Shown in pieces: positions 1 through 10,535 of a stretch of DNA of 12,001 nt; within the stretch, counting starts at the first letter, position 1, and every line of letters starts with the position of its first letter. The stretch spans positions 9,120 through 21,120 of the forward strand of contig DHLY01000058.1 of the NCBI GenBank assembly GCA_002405525.1, given 5' to 3'. Made by a program: the position numbers and the translations under genes. Origin of the DNA: Proteobacteria bacterium UBA4656. Lineage in GTDB: Bacteria; Pseudomonadota; Gammaproteobacteria; Xanthomonadales; Ahniellaceae. The notes under the pieces are model-generated. The model did not search any database. It saw nothing but the letters and a program-made list of their open reading frames with translations, and had not been told where the DNA came from.

Positions 1-2
1 CC

Positions 3-1025
3 TGCGCCGAAGGCGACACCGGTTACGTCTACGACGGCGTCAAGCCGTTCGAGCGGATCACCACCAACCTCGACGCGATGCCGCCGGCACCGCTGAAGAT
101 CATGATGAACGTGGCGAACCCCGAGCGCGCGCTCGACTTCGCCATGCTGCCGAACGCGGGAGTCGGGCTCGCGCGGCTGGAGATGATCATCAACAGCCAC
201 ATAGGCGTCCATCCGAAAGCCCTGCTCGACTACGACCGCCAGGACCCAGAAACGCGTCGGCGCATCGACGACAAGATGGCCGGCTATGCCGACCCTGTGT
301 CGTTCTACGTCGACCGGCTCGCGGAGGGCATCGCCACCATCACCGCCGCCTTCGCGCCGAACCCGGTCATCGTACGGCTGTCGGACTTCAAGTCCAACGA
401 GTACGCCAATCTCATCGGTGGCAAGCGTTACGAGCCGCACGAGGAGAACCCGATGATCGGATACCGCGGGGCGAGCCGCTACGTCGACCCGGGCTTCGCC
501 GATGCTTTCGCGCTGGAATGCCGCGCGATGCACCGCGTGCGCGACGAGATGGGCCTGACCAACGCCTGGGTGATGATTCCCTTCGTGCGCACGCTGGACG
601 AGGGGCGTCAGGTGCTGGAGGTACTCGCGCGCAACGGACTCAGGCAGGGCGAAAACGGCCTGAAGGTGATCATGATGTGCGAGGTTCCCTCGAACGCATT
701 GCTCGCGGACCAGTTCCTCGATCTGTTCGACGGTTTCTCGATTGGCTCCAACGACCTCACCCAGTTGACGCTGGGGCTGGACCGGGACTCGGCGATCGTG
801 GCCCACTTGTTCGACGAGCGCAACGACGCGGTCAAGTCGCTGCTGTCCATGGCCATCCAGGCCGCGCGCCGCAAGGGCAAGTACATCGGCATCTGCGGCC
901 AGGGCCCCTCCGACCACCCGGACCTTGCCGAGTGGCTGATGGACCAAGGCATCGAGTCGGTGTCGCTCAATCCCGACACCGTGGTCGACACCTGGCTTCG
1001 GCTGGCGCGGCACCGTCGCGGCTGA
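3..1025 (+). CDS. ppsA: Phosphoenolpyruvate synthase, C-terminal part (runs in from the left edge)
   Basis: PpsA (pyruvate, water dikinase) makes PEP from pyruvate with ATP, giving AMP and phosphate, for gluconeogenesis in the cytosol. Only the last 340 codons lie here; the first full in-frame codon is at base 3, so the N-terminal ATP-binding domain and the phosphohistidine domain are outside the window. What is visible is the PEP/pyruvate-binding TIM barrel. It includes [11 protein letters not shown], the conserved block [14 protein letters not shown], the Arg-containing [19 protein letters not shown], the metal-site block [18 protein letters not shown], and [15 protein letters not shown] with the catalytic Cys at 894-896. 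The match to E. coli PpsA is close right up to the C-terminus ([12 protein letters not shown]), so the end is intact. The stop TGA is at 1023-1025, only 15 bp from the convergent orn stop. The family assignment is secure; regulation cannot be judged because the promoter is not in the window. Confidence 0.97.
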   Translation, partial: CAEGDTGYVYDGVKPFERITTNLDAMPPAPLKIMMNVANPERALDFAMLPNAGVGLARLEMIINSHIGVHPKALLDYDRQDPETRRRIDDKMAGYADPVSFYVDRLAEGIATITAAFAPNPVIVRLSDFKSNEYANLIGGKRYEPHEENPMIGYRGASRYVDPGFADAFALECRAMHRVRDEMGLTNAWVMIPFVRTLDEGRQVLEVLARNGLRQGENGLKVIMMCEVPSNALLADQFLDLFDGFSIGSNDLTQLTLGLDRDSAIVAHLFDERNDAVKSLLSMAIQAARRKGKYIGICGQGPSDHPDLAEWLMDQGIESVSLNPDTVVDTWLRLARHRRG

Positions 1026-1043
1026 GGCCGCGGAGGAGCCTCA
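1023..1043. terminator. Small dyad spanning both stop codons of convergent ppsA and orn
   Basis: TGAGGC (1023-1028) and GCCTCA (1038-1043) are perfectly complementary around a 9-nt loop. The left arm begins with the ppsA stop TGA and the right arm ends with the orn stop TGA read on the other strand. A 6-bp GC-rich stem in a 15-bp convergent gap could act as a two-way terminator or transcript-end stabiliser. There is no T tract on either side, so the terminator reading is inference. Confidence 0.3.
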
Positions 1044-1604
1044 ATCGACGTTGCCGCCGAGCCGGCCCATGAAACCGCGGTAGTGGCGCAGTTCGGCGAT
1101 CGAATCGCGGATGTCCGACAGCGCAGTGTGCTGTGAGTCCTTCACGAACCCTGCGCAGACCGCCGGAGCCCAGCGGCGGGCCAGTTCCTTGACGGTGCTG
1201 ACGTCGAGGTTGCGGTAGTGGAAATGCCCCTCCAGCCGCGGCATGAGCCGCGCCAGGAAGCGCCGGTCCTGGCAGATCGAGTTGCCGCACATCGGCGACT
1301 TGCCGGCCGGCACGTGGCGGGCAAGGAAGTCGAGGGTGGCCTGCTCCACCGCTGCGAGGTTGACCGTCGACGCCAGAACCCGTGCCCAGAGCCCAGACTT
1401 CGCATGCTGGGTGCGGTTCCATTCGTCCATAGCCTCCAGCCGCTCGCTTGGGTGGTGGATGGCGAACTCCGGGCCCTCAGCGACCACTTCGAGGTTCGCA
1501 TCGGTGACGATGGTCCCGATCTCGAGGATGGAATCGGACTGCGGGTCGAGCCCGGTCATCTCGAGGTCGACCCAAATCAGATGGTTCTCTTGCGGATGGT
1601 TCAT
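1041..1604 (-). CDS. orn: Oligoribonuclease (3'-5' exoribonuclease, DEDDh family)
   Basis: Orn degrades RNA oligonucleotides of 2-5 nt, above all dinucleotides, to nucleoside monophosphates. It also cleaves pGpG, the product of c-di-GMP breakdown, to GMP. The 187-residue protein matches the family's usual length of about 180. The DEDDh residues are visible: D13 and E15 in [11 protein letters not shown]113 in CQDRRF, and H159 with D164 in QHTALSDI. The blocks [11 protein letters not shown] and [18 protein letters not shown] are family-typical. The ATG at 1604 is chosen because [18 protein letters not shown] aligns with the E. coli N-terminus; the frame stays open upstream into tadA but without homology. 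No strong ribosome binding site is visible, and the start is only 19 nt past the tadA stop, so translation and transcription are probably linked to guaB-guaA-tadA. Confidence 0.96.
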   Translation of the reverse strand: MNHPQENHLIWVDLEMTGLDPQSDSILEIGTIVTDANLEVVAEGPEFAIHHPSERLEAMDEWNRTQHAKSGLWARVLASTVNLAAVEQATLDFLARHVPAGKSPMCGNSICQDRRFLARLMPRLEGHFHYRNLDVSTVKELARRWAPAVCAGFVKDSQHTALSDIRDSIAELRHYRGFMGRLGGNVD

Positions 1605-1623
1605 GGCGATTGTCGGAACGGCG

Positions 1624-2112
1624 TCAGGATTCGAGCGGTAGCTTGCCGCGTTTGGCGCGGAAGTAGTTGCTGAGCATGCGCCCCGCCTGGCCTGCAAGCA
1701 CACCGCCGGTGACCCGGATGCGGTGATTGTGGCGCGGCGATTCGAGCAGGTCGAACACGCTGCCGGCGGCCCCGGTCTTTGGGTCGGTCGCGGCGTAGAC
1801 CACGCGCGCCACTCGCGCATGCACCATCGCCATCGCGCACATTGCGCAGGGCTCAAGCGTAACGTAAAGCGTGCATCCGGTGAGCCGGTGGTTGTGGAGG
1901 CGGCGCCCGGCGCGGCGCATCGCTACCACTTCCGCGTGCGCCGTGGGATCGCGGCGACGGATGTTGAGATTCATGCCCTCGGCGACCTTCATTCCGTCGC
2001 GCACGATGACGGCGCCGACCGGCACCTCGTTCTCGCGGTCGCGCGCGCGATCTGCAAGCGCCAATGCGCGCCGCATCCAGCGTTCGTCGTCGGGCGAAGG
2101 CGGGGGCCCCAC
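1624..2112 (-). CDS. tadA: tRNA adenosine(34) deaminase
   Basis: TadA deaminates the wobble adenosine of tRNA-Arg(ACG) to inosine, which allows one tRNA to read several codons. Zinc-deaminase motifs are plain: HAE (H59 zinc ligand, E61 proton shuttle) and PCAMC (C89 and C92 zinc ligands). [34 protein letters not shown] and [14 protein letters not shown] match E. coli TadA, including the TGAAGS segment that separates TadA from generic CMP deaminases. There is no ATG before the conserved WMRRAL segment. The GTG at 2112 has GGGAG five bases upstream and gives 162 residues. The alternative GTG at 2118 overlaps the guaA stop as GTGA and gives 164 residues. Either start implies translational coupling to guaA. 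The exact start is uncertain by two codons; the function is not. Confidence 0.94.
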   Translation of the reverse strand: MGPPPSPDDERWMRRALALADRARDRENEVPVGAVIVRDGMKVAEGMNLNIRRRDPTAHAEVVAMRRAGRRLHNHRLTGCTLYVTLEPCAMCAMAMVHARVARVVYAATDPKTGAAGSVFDLLESPRHNHRIRVTGGVLAGQAGRMLSNYFRAKRGKLPLES

Positions 2113-2114
2113 GC

Positions 2115-3686
<1,572 letters not shown>

Positions 3687-3693
3687 GGGAGCC

Positions 3694-3755
3694 AGGGTAC
3701 AGGGCCCAGGATATAGGTCGGACCGCCGGGCGCTATACCCTCGGCCCCATACCCT
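3694..3755. repeat. Imperfect inverted repeat filling the guaB-guaA gap
   Basis: Two 23-nt arms (3694-3716 and 3733-3755) pair at 19 of 23 positions around a 16-nt loop. Read on the coding (-) strand, the 5' arm holds two near-tandem copies of an AGGGTAT unit, each followed by a GC-rich spacer; the 3' arm ends in CCTGTACCCT only seven bases before the guaA ATG. The composition (TATA flanked by runs of three or four G/C) differs from the coding sequence around it and resembles REP-like extragenic palindromes. It could also act as an RNA hairpin controlling guaA translation or transcript processing. Which of these applies cannot be told from one copy. Confidence 0.6.
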
Positions 3756-3766
3756 GCTTTTCCGCC

Positions 3767-5320
<1,554 letters not shown>

Positions 5321-6412
5321 TCAGGAGCGCCGAACCGAAGTGAGCCGCTCCATCTGTCCCCGCCAGCGCGGGAGCATGGCTTCGAGGCCGGCGGCGGCCA
5401 ACCAGCTCTCATCAGGACCGCGCCCGCGTGCCAGGCGCGTTGCCACGTGCGTTGCCTGCGCGGGTCCGATTCCTGGACCGGCCTGCGCCGGCATCTCGCG
5501 CAATGCCACCGCCTCGATCACCGGCGGCGGCAGGTTCCAAAGCGCCAGCAGGTATGCGCCCAGCGCGGGCGCCATGGCGTCGCGATCGGCGGCGGGCATC
5601 GGACTCCTTGCGAGCAGCACGTCGCCGATACCGGCCAACAAGGCTGCCGTCCGTGCCACCTCCCCCTGCACCGGATCGAGCCCGAGGGCCGGGACGAAAG
5701 CGGCAGCCGACGCGGCCTCGCGCTGGCTGCGCGACACAAGATGGGCATCGACGTTGAAGCGGGCGTAGCCCTCGGTGAGGAGCACCAGCTCGCGCACCGC
5801 GGTGAAGCCCAGATGACGAACCGCGGAATCGATGTTCGCGATGGAACGCCCGGCGGAGAAGTACGCCGAGTTGCACAACTGGAGAACCTTCGATGCCAGC
5901 CCCGGATCGCGGCTGACAAGGGATGCCACTTCACTGATGCCGACGCGCTCGTTCTCCAGCAGGCGATTCAGCTCGATCCAGCACGCGGGCGCGGGCGGCA
6001 ACGCGCCGAGATCGTTGGCGATCCGGCGCAGCGCAGGGTCGACGAGCATCCGTTGCAGGTGCAGGCCGCGCTCGACCTGGGCCACCAGGTCCTCCGGCGT
6101 ACACGGCTTGGCGAGGAACCCGTGCGCGACGTCGAAGGCGCGCCGCAGCAGTTCGGGCTCGTTCGCCGCGGAGAGCACGATCCGCAGCGCCTCCGGATGG
6201 CGATCGCGCACGCGGCGCAGCAGCGCCGCGCCGTCTATCTTCGGCATCAGCAAGTCGGCGACGACCACGTCGACCCGGTTGCCGTCGATCAGTTCGAGCG
6301 CCTCTTCCGGATCGGGGACGCAATAGACATCCCACGGCACCCGCTGGGCGAAGAGCATCTGCTCGATGCCGTGCAGTACGCCAGGCTCGTCGTCAACGAA
6401 CACCACCAGCAT
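5321..6412 (-). CDS. Response regulator with receiver and HDOD output domains
   Basis: This is a 363-residue cytosolic signalling protein. Residues 1-115 form a receiver domain: acidic pair D7-D8 in FVDDEP, phospho-acceptor D53 in [13 protein letters not shown]81 and K102 (FLAKP), so it looks phosphorylation-competent. Residues about 133-325 form an HDOD domain ([72 protein letters not shown]). The catalytic His-Asp of HD phosphohydrolases is absent (LAGIGD at the expected place), as usual for HDOD, so it is probably a protein- or nucleotide-binding output rather than an enzyme. The ATG at 6412 is chosen because it has GGAGG five bases upstream and starts the receiver fold at once. No histidine kinase is encoded nearby, so the partner is unknown. 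The stop is 96 bp before guaB; readthrough into guaB is possible, but guaB seems to have its own promoter. Confidence 0.9.
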   Translation of the reverse strand: MLVVFVDDEPGVLHGIEQMLFAQRVPWDVYCVPDPEEALELIDGNRVDVVVADLLMPKIDGAALLRRVRDRHPEALRIVLSAANEPELLRRAFDVAHGFLAKPCTPEDLVAQVERGLHLQRMLVDPALRRIANDLGALPPAPACWIELNRLLENERVGISEVASLVSRDPGLASKVLQLCNSAYFSAGRSIANIDSAVRHLGFTAVRELVLLTEGYARFNVDAHLVSRSQREAASAAAFVPALGLDPVQGEVARTAALLAGIGDVLLARSPMPAADRDAMAPALGAYLLALWNLPPPVIEAVALREMPAQAGPGIGPAQATHVATRLARGRGPDESWLAAAGLEAMLPRWRGQMERLTSVRRS

Positions 6413-6417
6413 CTTCG

Positions 6418-6422
6418 CCTCC
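6418..6422 (-). promoter_or_regulatory. Ribosome binding site of the HDOD response regulator
   Basis: GGAGG on the - strand, five bases before the ATG at 6412. It decides between this start and in-frame upstream codons (such as the ATG at 6511), which have no receiver-domain homology. Confidence 0.75.
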
Positions 6423-6434
6423 GCAGCGCACTCG

Positions 6435-6492
6435 CCCGACGCGTTCGAGCGTCGGGACACCGACGGACCCACGGCGACTCGACGCCCGTGGG
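6435..6492 (-). promoter_or_regulatory. Two tandem perfect hairpins in the leader of the HDOD regulator
   Basis: Stem A (6435-6442/6449-6456) has 8 bp with a 6-nt loop and its near edge is 22 nt from the ATG at 6412, just upstream of the ribosome binding site. Stem B (6468-6474/6486-6492) has 7 bp with an 11-nt loop. Both are uninterrupted and GC-rich. They may form a structured leader RNA, or be dyad operator sites in the promoter. The presence of the dyads is seen directly; any role is inference. Confidence 0.4.
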
Positions 6493-6801
6493 AGCAGCCA
6501 GCAAGGTCCATGCCCGAATGCGACCGCCGCCCGGAGCGTCGCAGCGATGCCTTCCGCAGAGCGGAATGCCGAACGATGCCTACGCCACGCGGTGTTCAGC
6601 GGACGACGAGCGGCAAGCCCGGGGAGGGCGACGCGCAGGCCTCGCAAGACGTTGATTCGCCATGGCTGCCTGCGGCCGGGGCAAGAAGCGCACCGTCACC
6701 CTGGTAACGCGCATCGACCCAGCCCCGGCGGCCGGGCACGGTGGGGGCGGGACGCTGACTCCGCGGTACGCGTTCGCCCACCGAGCACCCCGCCCGCGCA
6801 G

Positions 6802-6819
6802 GGCGGCACTTTCGCCGCC
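6802..6819 (-). terminator. Possible weak terminator after dctM
   Basis: GGCGGC and GCCGCC pair perfectly around a 6-nt loop, about 23 bp past the dctM stop. A GC-rich stem just after the last gene of the transporter operon fits a terminator position, but there is no T run after it on the - strand, so the assignment is weak. Confidence 0.3.
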
Positions 6820-6842
6820 GGGCCGATGCGGCGCGGCGCGTG

Positions 6843-8123
6843 TCAGCGCACCAGCGCAAGCGAGAGCGCGGGCCAGTAGGTGATCACCAGCACCGCGCCC
6901 AGCAGGATCAGGAAGAACGGGACGCAGGCGTGCACGATTTCCAGCAATGGCCGCTGGAATCGGTAGGCTGCGATGAAGAGGTTCATGCCCACCGGTGGCG
7001 TGAAGTAGCCGAGCTGCATGTTGGCGAGAAACACGATCCCGAGATGTACCGGGTCGATGCCGAACTTGAGCGCGATCGGCAGGATGATCGGCACCATGAT
7101 CACGGTGGCGGAAAAGATGTCGAGCAGCATCCCCAGCACCAGCAAGAAAAGGTTCAGCAGTAGCAGGAAAGCGATCTTGCCGTCCACGCGGCTGCCGATC
7201 CAGTCGAACAGCCGCTCGGGAACGCCGTTGTCGATGAACCAGTAGGTCAGGCCGAGCGACACGCCGAGGATCAGCAGGATTGCGCCGACCAGCGCCATCG
7301 CCTCGCGGATCGCCACCACCAGGCGCGCCGGCGCGATCTCGCGCCGCAGTACGAAGGTGACCAGCAGCACGTAGGCGGCGCTGACCGCCGCAACCTCGCT
7401 GGCAGCCAGCGTGCCGGAGTAGATACCGCCCAGCACCAGCAGCGGCAGCGGGATTTCCCAGCGCGCGTCCCACGCCGCGCGTCCCGCCTCGCGCCAGTCG
7501 ATGCGGCCCGGCCCACGTTCGAGCGGCGGCGCGGCGTACACAGCCCAGGCCGCAAGCAGGACGATCATCAGCAGGCCAGGCAGCAAGCCGGCGCGGAACA
7601 TGGCATCCACGCTGACCGGCGGATCGGTGTTGAGCTGCTGGGCGACGATGGCGTAAAGGATCAGCGGCACTGCGGGCGCGAACAGCAGTCCGAGACTGCC
7701 GCTGCTGGTCACCAGCCCCAGCGAGAACGAATCGCCGTAGCGGGCCTGCCGCAGCGCCGGGTACAGCAGTGCGCCCATCGCCACGATGGTGACGCCAGAA
7801 GCGCCGGTGAACGCCGTGAACAGCGCGCATGCGCACAGGGCGACGACCGCCAGCCCACCCGGCATCCATCCCAGCAGGGCGTCGGTGAGGCGCACGAGGC
7901 GCCGCGGTGCGCCGCTCTCGCCGAGCAGGTAGCCGGCGAGCGTGAACAACGGGATCGCCACCAGCACCGGCATGTCGGCAAGGCGGTAGAACTCGACCAT
8001 TGCCACGGTGAGGTCAGCGCCTCCCGCATGCAAGGCGAGCAGGGCGATCGCAGCGATCAGGGCGAACAGCGGCGCGCCGAGCGCGGCCAGCAGCACCAGC
8101 GCAGCGCCAACCACCCAGGTCAT
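6843..8123 (-). CDS. dctM: TRAP transporter large permease subunit (DctM family)
   Basis: DctM is the channel-forming subunit of TRAP transporters, which use an ion gradient (usually Na+) to import a solute delivered by the periplasmic receptor. The 426-residue length is standard. The protein is almost entirely hydrophobic helices. Family-typical stretches include MPVLVAIPLFTLAGYLLGESG, CALFTAFTGASGVTIVAMG, LGLLFAPAVPLILYAIV, LDIFSATVIMVPIILPIA and FGIDPVHLGIVFLANMQLGYFTPPVGMNLFIA; the last is the usual DctM C-terminal signature. The ATG at 8123 overlaps the dctQ stop as ATGA, so the two are translationally coupled, as usual for subunits that form a complex. It is the last gene of the operon. 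Confidence 0.95.
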   Translation of the reverse strand: MTWVVGAALVLLAALGAPLFALIAAIALLALHAGGADLTVAMVEFYRLADMPVLVAIPLFTLAGYLLGESGAPRRLVRLTDALLGWMPGGLAVVALCACALFTAFTGASGVTIVAMGALLYPALRQARYGDSFSLGLVTSSGSLGLLFAPAVPLILYAIVAQQLNTDPPVSVDAMFRAGLLPGLLMIVLLAAWAVYAAPPLERGPGRIDWREAGRAAWDARWEIPLPLLVLGGIYSGTLAASEVAAVSAAYVLLVTFVLRREIAPARLVVAIREAMALVGAILLILGVSLGLTYWFIDNGVPERLFDWIGSRVDGKIAFLLLLNLFLLVLGMLLDIFSATVIMVPIILPIALKFGIDPVHLGIVFLANMQLGYFTPPVGMNLFIAAYRFQRPLLEIVHACVPFFLILLGAVLVITYWPALSLALVR

Positions 8124-8626
8124 GGCGCGGCCGGTGGCGCCACGAAGGCGCGCAGGAACAGGCGCACGGCCAGCAGGCCGAAGCCGAACGGCAGGATGAG
8201 CTGAACCTGCCAACCCATGACCCCACCGAAGGCCAGCGTGCCGGCCGCGCGGTCCAGTTGCACCAGTTGCCAACCGTACCAGGCCAGCGCCCCGCTGACG
8301 GCGGCGGCGAACGACAGCGTCGCGATGCGTGCGACCCGCCGCGCCGTGCCACGCAGCAGTCGGCTGAAAGCGTCGAGGTTGATGTGGCGGTCGTCGCGCG
8401 CGGCCACCAGCGCTCCCAGCATCGCCGTCCACAGCACCAGCGCGCGGCACAAGGGATCGACCCACGCCCACCCACCGTCGAACAGGGCCCGGGCGAGGAT
8501 CTGCGCGAAAGACAGGCCGACCAGGACCAGCACCGCCAGCACCAGCAGCGCGGTCTCGGCGACATGCAGCGCGCGCAGCAGGCGCGTGGCCAGCGACGGA
8601 ACGGGCGCGGCGGTGCCGGAGTCCAC
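8120..8626 (-). CDS. dctQ: TRAP transporter small permease subunit (DctQ family)
   Basis: DctQ is the small membrane subunit that binds DctM. The 168-residue protein has four predicted membrane segments, at about residues 22-44, 60-77, 99-121 and 141-161. It also has the conserved cytoplasmic-loop pattern ALVAARDDRHINLDAF (residues 72-87), seen in DctQ proteins as a charged run with His followed by Ile and Asp. The start is a GTG at 8626, 12 bp past the dctP stop; GAGG overlapping that stop may serve as ribosome binding site. No ATG lies before the first membrane segment. Low sequence conservation is normal in this family; the location between dctP and dctM makes the call firm. Confidence 0.92.
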   Translation of the reverse strand: MDSGTAAPVPSLATRLLRALHVAETALLVLAVLVLVGLSFAQILARALFDGGWAWVDPLCRALVLWTAMLGALVAARDDRHINLDAFSRLLRGTARRVARIATLSFAAAVSGALAWYGWQLVQLDRAAGTLAFGGVMGWQVQLILPFGFGLLAVRLFLRAFVAPPAAP

Positions 8627-8638
8627 GCCGGCCGCGCC

Positions 8639-9640
8639 TCAGTCCGAGCCGCCGCGGGCCGGCACGAGCAAGGCTTCGATCTCGGACTCGAGCGAAGTCG
8701 AGTACGCGTTGCGCTCGGCAAGCTTCCGCCGCGCCTCGACGCCGATCGCGAGCCAGGTCTCGCGTTCCGCCGCCGGCGGTACCTCGATCGCGATACCCTG
8801 CCGCGCCAGCGCACTGCGCGCGGCCTCGTTGTCCTTGCGGTTGTTGGCGTCGATGCGCAGGAAGGCCTTGTCCAGTTCATCCAACAACGCGGCGCGATCC
8901 TCGGCCGCGAGCTTGTCCACCGGGCGCTCGTCGAGAATCAGCATGCCCAGCACATAGGTCAAGGGAAGATCGACGACGTACTTGATCCGCGTGTGCCACT
9001 GAAAAGCGATCGCGCCCGAGACGGTGTTGCCGACGGTGTCCACCATGCCGGTGGACAGCGCGGTGTAAACGTCGGCCAGCGGCAGCGGGATCGGCTGCAC
9101 CCCGCCCGTCTCAAAGGTGACCTGGGCGATCAGGTCGCCCTGCGGGAACCATACCTTGCCGGCACGCAGGTCGTCGCGGCTGCGGATTGGGCGTGTCGAC
9201 ATCAGATAAGTGAAGCCGCCGCCCGCGATACCGGCCAGCACCAGACCCTTGGCCTCGAAGGCGGCGCGCACCTTGGGATCGATCTGCGGCCGTACGGCAT
9301 CGAGCTCGGCCTGCGAGTTGAACTGGAAGGGCAGCGAATAGATCTGCGCATCCGCCACCACCGGACCGATCTCGGAACTGGAAAACGCGCCGCCCTGCAA
9401 CTGGCCCAGCCGCATCTTGCGCAGCACCGCGTCGCTGTTGCCCTGCACGCCGCCGGGGAAGTACTTGACCTCCACCCGTCCCTGCGTGCGGTCCTTGACC
9501 GCCTGCGCGCCGGCGCGCATCTCGCGCATCCAGCCGCTGCCGTCGGGCGCGAGAGTGGCGATCTTCAGTGTCGTGACCGCGCCGGCCGGAGCGGCGAGCG
9601 CCAGGGCGAGCAGCGCGGCGGCGAACGATGGCAGCTTCAT
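8639..9640 (-). CDS. dctP: TRAP transporter periplasmic substrate-binding protein (DctP family)
   Basis: This is the extracytoplasmic solute receptor that delivers ligand to DctQ-DctM. It has 333 residues, with a Sec signal peptide at 1-21 (MKLPSFAAALLALALAAPAGA, no lipobox), so it should be soluble in the periplasm. Family features are TLKIATLAPDGSGWMREM near the mature N-terminus, YFPGGVQGNSDAVLRKMRLGQLQGG, and PIPLPLADVYTALSTGMVD around 183-201. At the position where most DctP proteins have the carboxylate-binding Arg (pattern LKGLKIRVP), this one reads AGKVWFPQG, with W164. The ligand may therefore not be a standard carboxylate. The ATG at 9640 lies one base after the stop of the upstream lipoprotein gene, with AAGGA 11 nt upstream. 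The neighbour makes it the partner of a TatT-type protein. Substrate unknown. Confidence 0.94.
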   Translation of the reverse strand: MKLPSFAAALLALALAAPAGAVTTLKIATLAPDGSGWMREMRAGAQAVKDRTQGRVEVKYFPGGVQGNSDAVLRKMRLGQLQGGAFSSSEIGPVVADAQIYSLPFQFNSQAELDAVRPQIDPKVRAAFEAKGLVLAGIAGGGFTYLMSTRPIRSRDDLRAGKVWFPQGDLIAQVTFETGGVQPIPLPLADVYTALSTGMVDTVGNTVSGAIAFQWHTRIKYVVDLPLTYVLGMLILDERPVDKLAAEDRAALLDELDKAFLRIDANNRKDNEAARSALARQGIAIEVPPAAERETWLAIGVEARRKLAERNAYSTSLESEIEALLVPARGGSD

Positions 9641-9641
9641 T

Positions 9642-10529
9642 TCAGAAATAGTCCTTGGCCGATTCCTGCAGCAGCCGCGCGCGTCGCTGCGCGAGCGTGT
9701 TGGCGAGCGTGAGCCCCGGGGCGACCGGATCGGCTTGCAATGCCTGCGCCAGCAGCGCGTCGTGCCGTTCCTGGTCGAACAGCAGACGCGCGCAGTACTC
9801 CGCGTCCAGCACTCTCGCCATCTGGTTGCGACCACCGGACAGCGCCGACGCTTCCTCGAAGTAACGCATGCCATCGCGGGGACGTCCGCCGAGACTCTCC
9901 GGACGCAGGCAGTTGAGCACGCCGAGATACATGGAAGCCGAACCGCCGTCATGACGCGGCGAAAGCGCGCGCGTGCGCTGCAGCAATGCCTCGACCCGCG
10001 GCAGATCGGCGATGCGCTCCCAATCGGACGGATCGGCCTGCAACACACCGGCCCATGCCACTGCCAGCGCATGCGCGACGGGTACGTCGCGCACGCGAAG
10101 GCGCGCGACGGCTGCCGCGAATTCCTCGTACGGCTGCTGCAGCGCCGCGCACAGATCTTTCGCGCGAAGACACGTCGCGCGGCGCGCATAGGTCTCGGCC
10201 TTCAGCGCCAGCCGCAGGCGCCGTTCCGGCTCCGGCGCGAAGGCCCCGGCATAGGCGCCGTTCAGCGTCGCTCCGGTGAGGAGCAGGTCGGCGCTGTCGG
10301 GGCTCGAGGTCAGCAACCCGTCGATCAGCAGCAGATAGGCCGGCAAGCCGTCGGCCACGGTCTGGGGATCGTCCTGGTTGAGGACGCCGGCGCCCAGGTC
10401 GCGACCCAGCCCGGCGGTCGCGCGACCGACCAAGCTGGCGCATCCGCCGAGCAGCAGCACGGCGAGCAGCGCGGCCAGCGCGCCGCGCAGTCCGTCGCTC
10501 GCCCGTCGCGCACCGGTCGACCGCTTCAT
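9642..10529 (-). CDS. TatT-type TPR lipoprotein of a TRAP transporter (T-component)
   Basis: I recognise this as the TRAP-associated T-component (TatT) family, known from Treponema pallidum Tp0956. There a helical TPR-like lipoprotein forms a trimer and binds the DctP-type receptor. It has 295 residues: a basic N-terminus, a hydrophobic stretch (about 15-29) and lipobox LGGC with C30 as the lipidation site. Ala at +2 suggests outer-membrane sorting rather than inner-membrane retention. The rest is helical and Ala/Leu/Arg-rich, without membrane segments. It includes the family-like ADGLPAYLLLIDGLLTSSPD and DLLLTGATLNGAYAGAF, repeats of short helices, and Cys residues in the middle (C120, C127, C207, C246). 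The ATG at 10529 places the signal peptide correctly; an upstream in-frame ATG at 10562 adds 11 residues across the -10 box. No ribosome binding site is seen. It is the first gene of the tatT-dctP-dctQ-dctM operon. Confidence 0.85.
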   Translation of the reverse strand: MKRSTGARRASDGLRGALAALLAVLLLGGCASLVGRATAGLGRDLGAGVLNQDDPQTVADGLPAYLLLIDGLLTSSPDSADLLLTGATLNGAYAGAFAPEPERRLRLALKAETYARRATCLRAKDLCAALQQPYEEFAAAVARLRVRDVPVAHALAVAWAGVLQADPSDWERIADLPRVEALLQRTRALSPRHDGGSASMYLGVLNCLRPESLGGRPRDGMRYFEEASALSGGRNQMARVLDAEYCARLLFDQERHDALLAQALQADPVAPGLTLANTLAQRRARLLQESAKDYF

Positions 10530-10535
10530 GCCGGA

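Larger units (their letters stand above)
6413..6842. other. 430-bp intergenic region, hairpin-rich, without a convincing gene
   Basis: This lies between the dctM stop and the HDOD regulator start. Open frames cross it on both strands, but their translations are Arg/Pro/Ala/Gly-rich, match no family I know and have no good ribosome binding site, so I call none. Structured elements are: perfect 8-bp stem CCCGACGC/GCGTCGGG (6435-6442 with 6449-6456, 6-nt loop); perfect 7-bp stem CCCACGG/CCGTGGG (6468-6474 with 6486-6492, 11-nt loop); perfect 6-bp stem TTCCGC/GCGGAA (6552-6557 with 6561-6566, 3-nt loop); and GGCGGC/GCCGCC (6802-6807 with 6814-6819) just past dctM. The regulator's promoter is probably here, but I cannot point to a clear -10/-35 pair. 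Confidence 0.6.

Noticed and set aside
1605..1856. N-terminal extension of orn up to an ATG at 1856
   Set aside because: It overlaps most of tadA in another frame and has no Orn homology; [18 protein letters not shown] is the family start.
6547..6879. 110-codon + strand frame in the intergenic region
   Set aside because: Arg/Pro/Gly-rich translation without recognisable domains, no ribosome binding site, and it runs into the end of dctM.
6580..7869. 429-codon - strand frame overlapping dctM
   Set aside because: It is in another frame over the DctM coding region, Arg/Gly/Ala-rich, and its tail crosses the non-coding gap; no homology seen.
8258..9712. 484-codon + strand frame opposite dctQ-dctP
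   Set aside because: Antisense to two supported transporter genes; composition is that of a shadow frame.
9641..10189. Extension of dctP up to 10189
   Set aside because: It would cover much of the lipoprotein gene and bury the clear signal peptide that starts at 9640.
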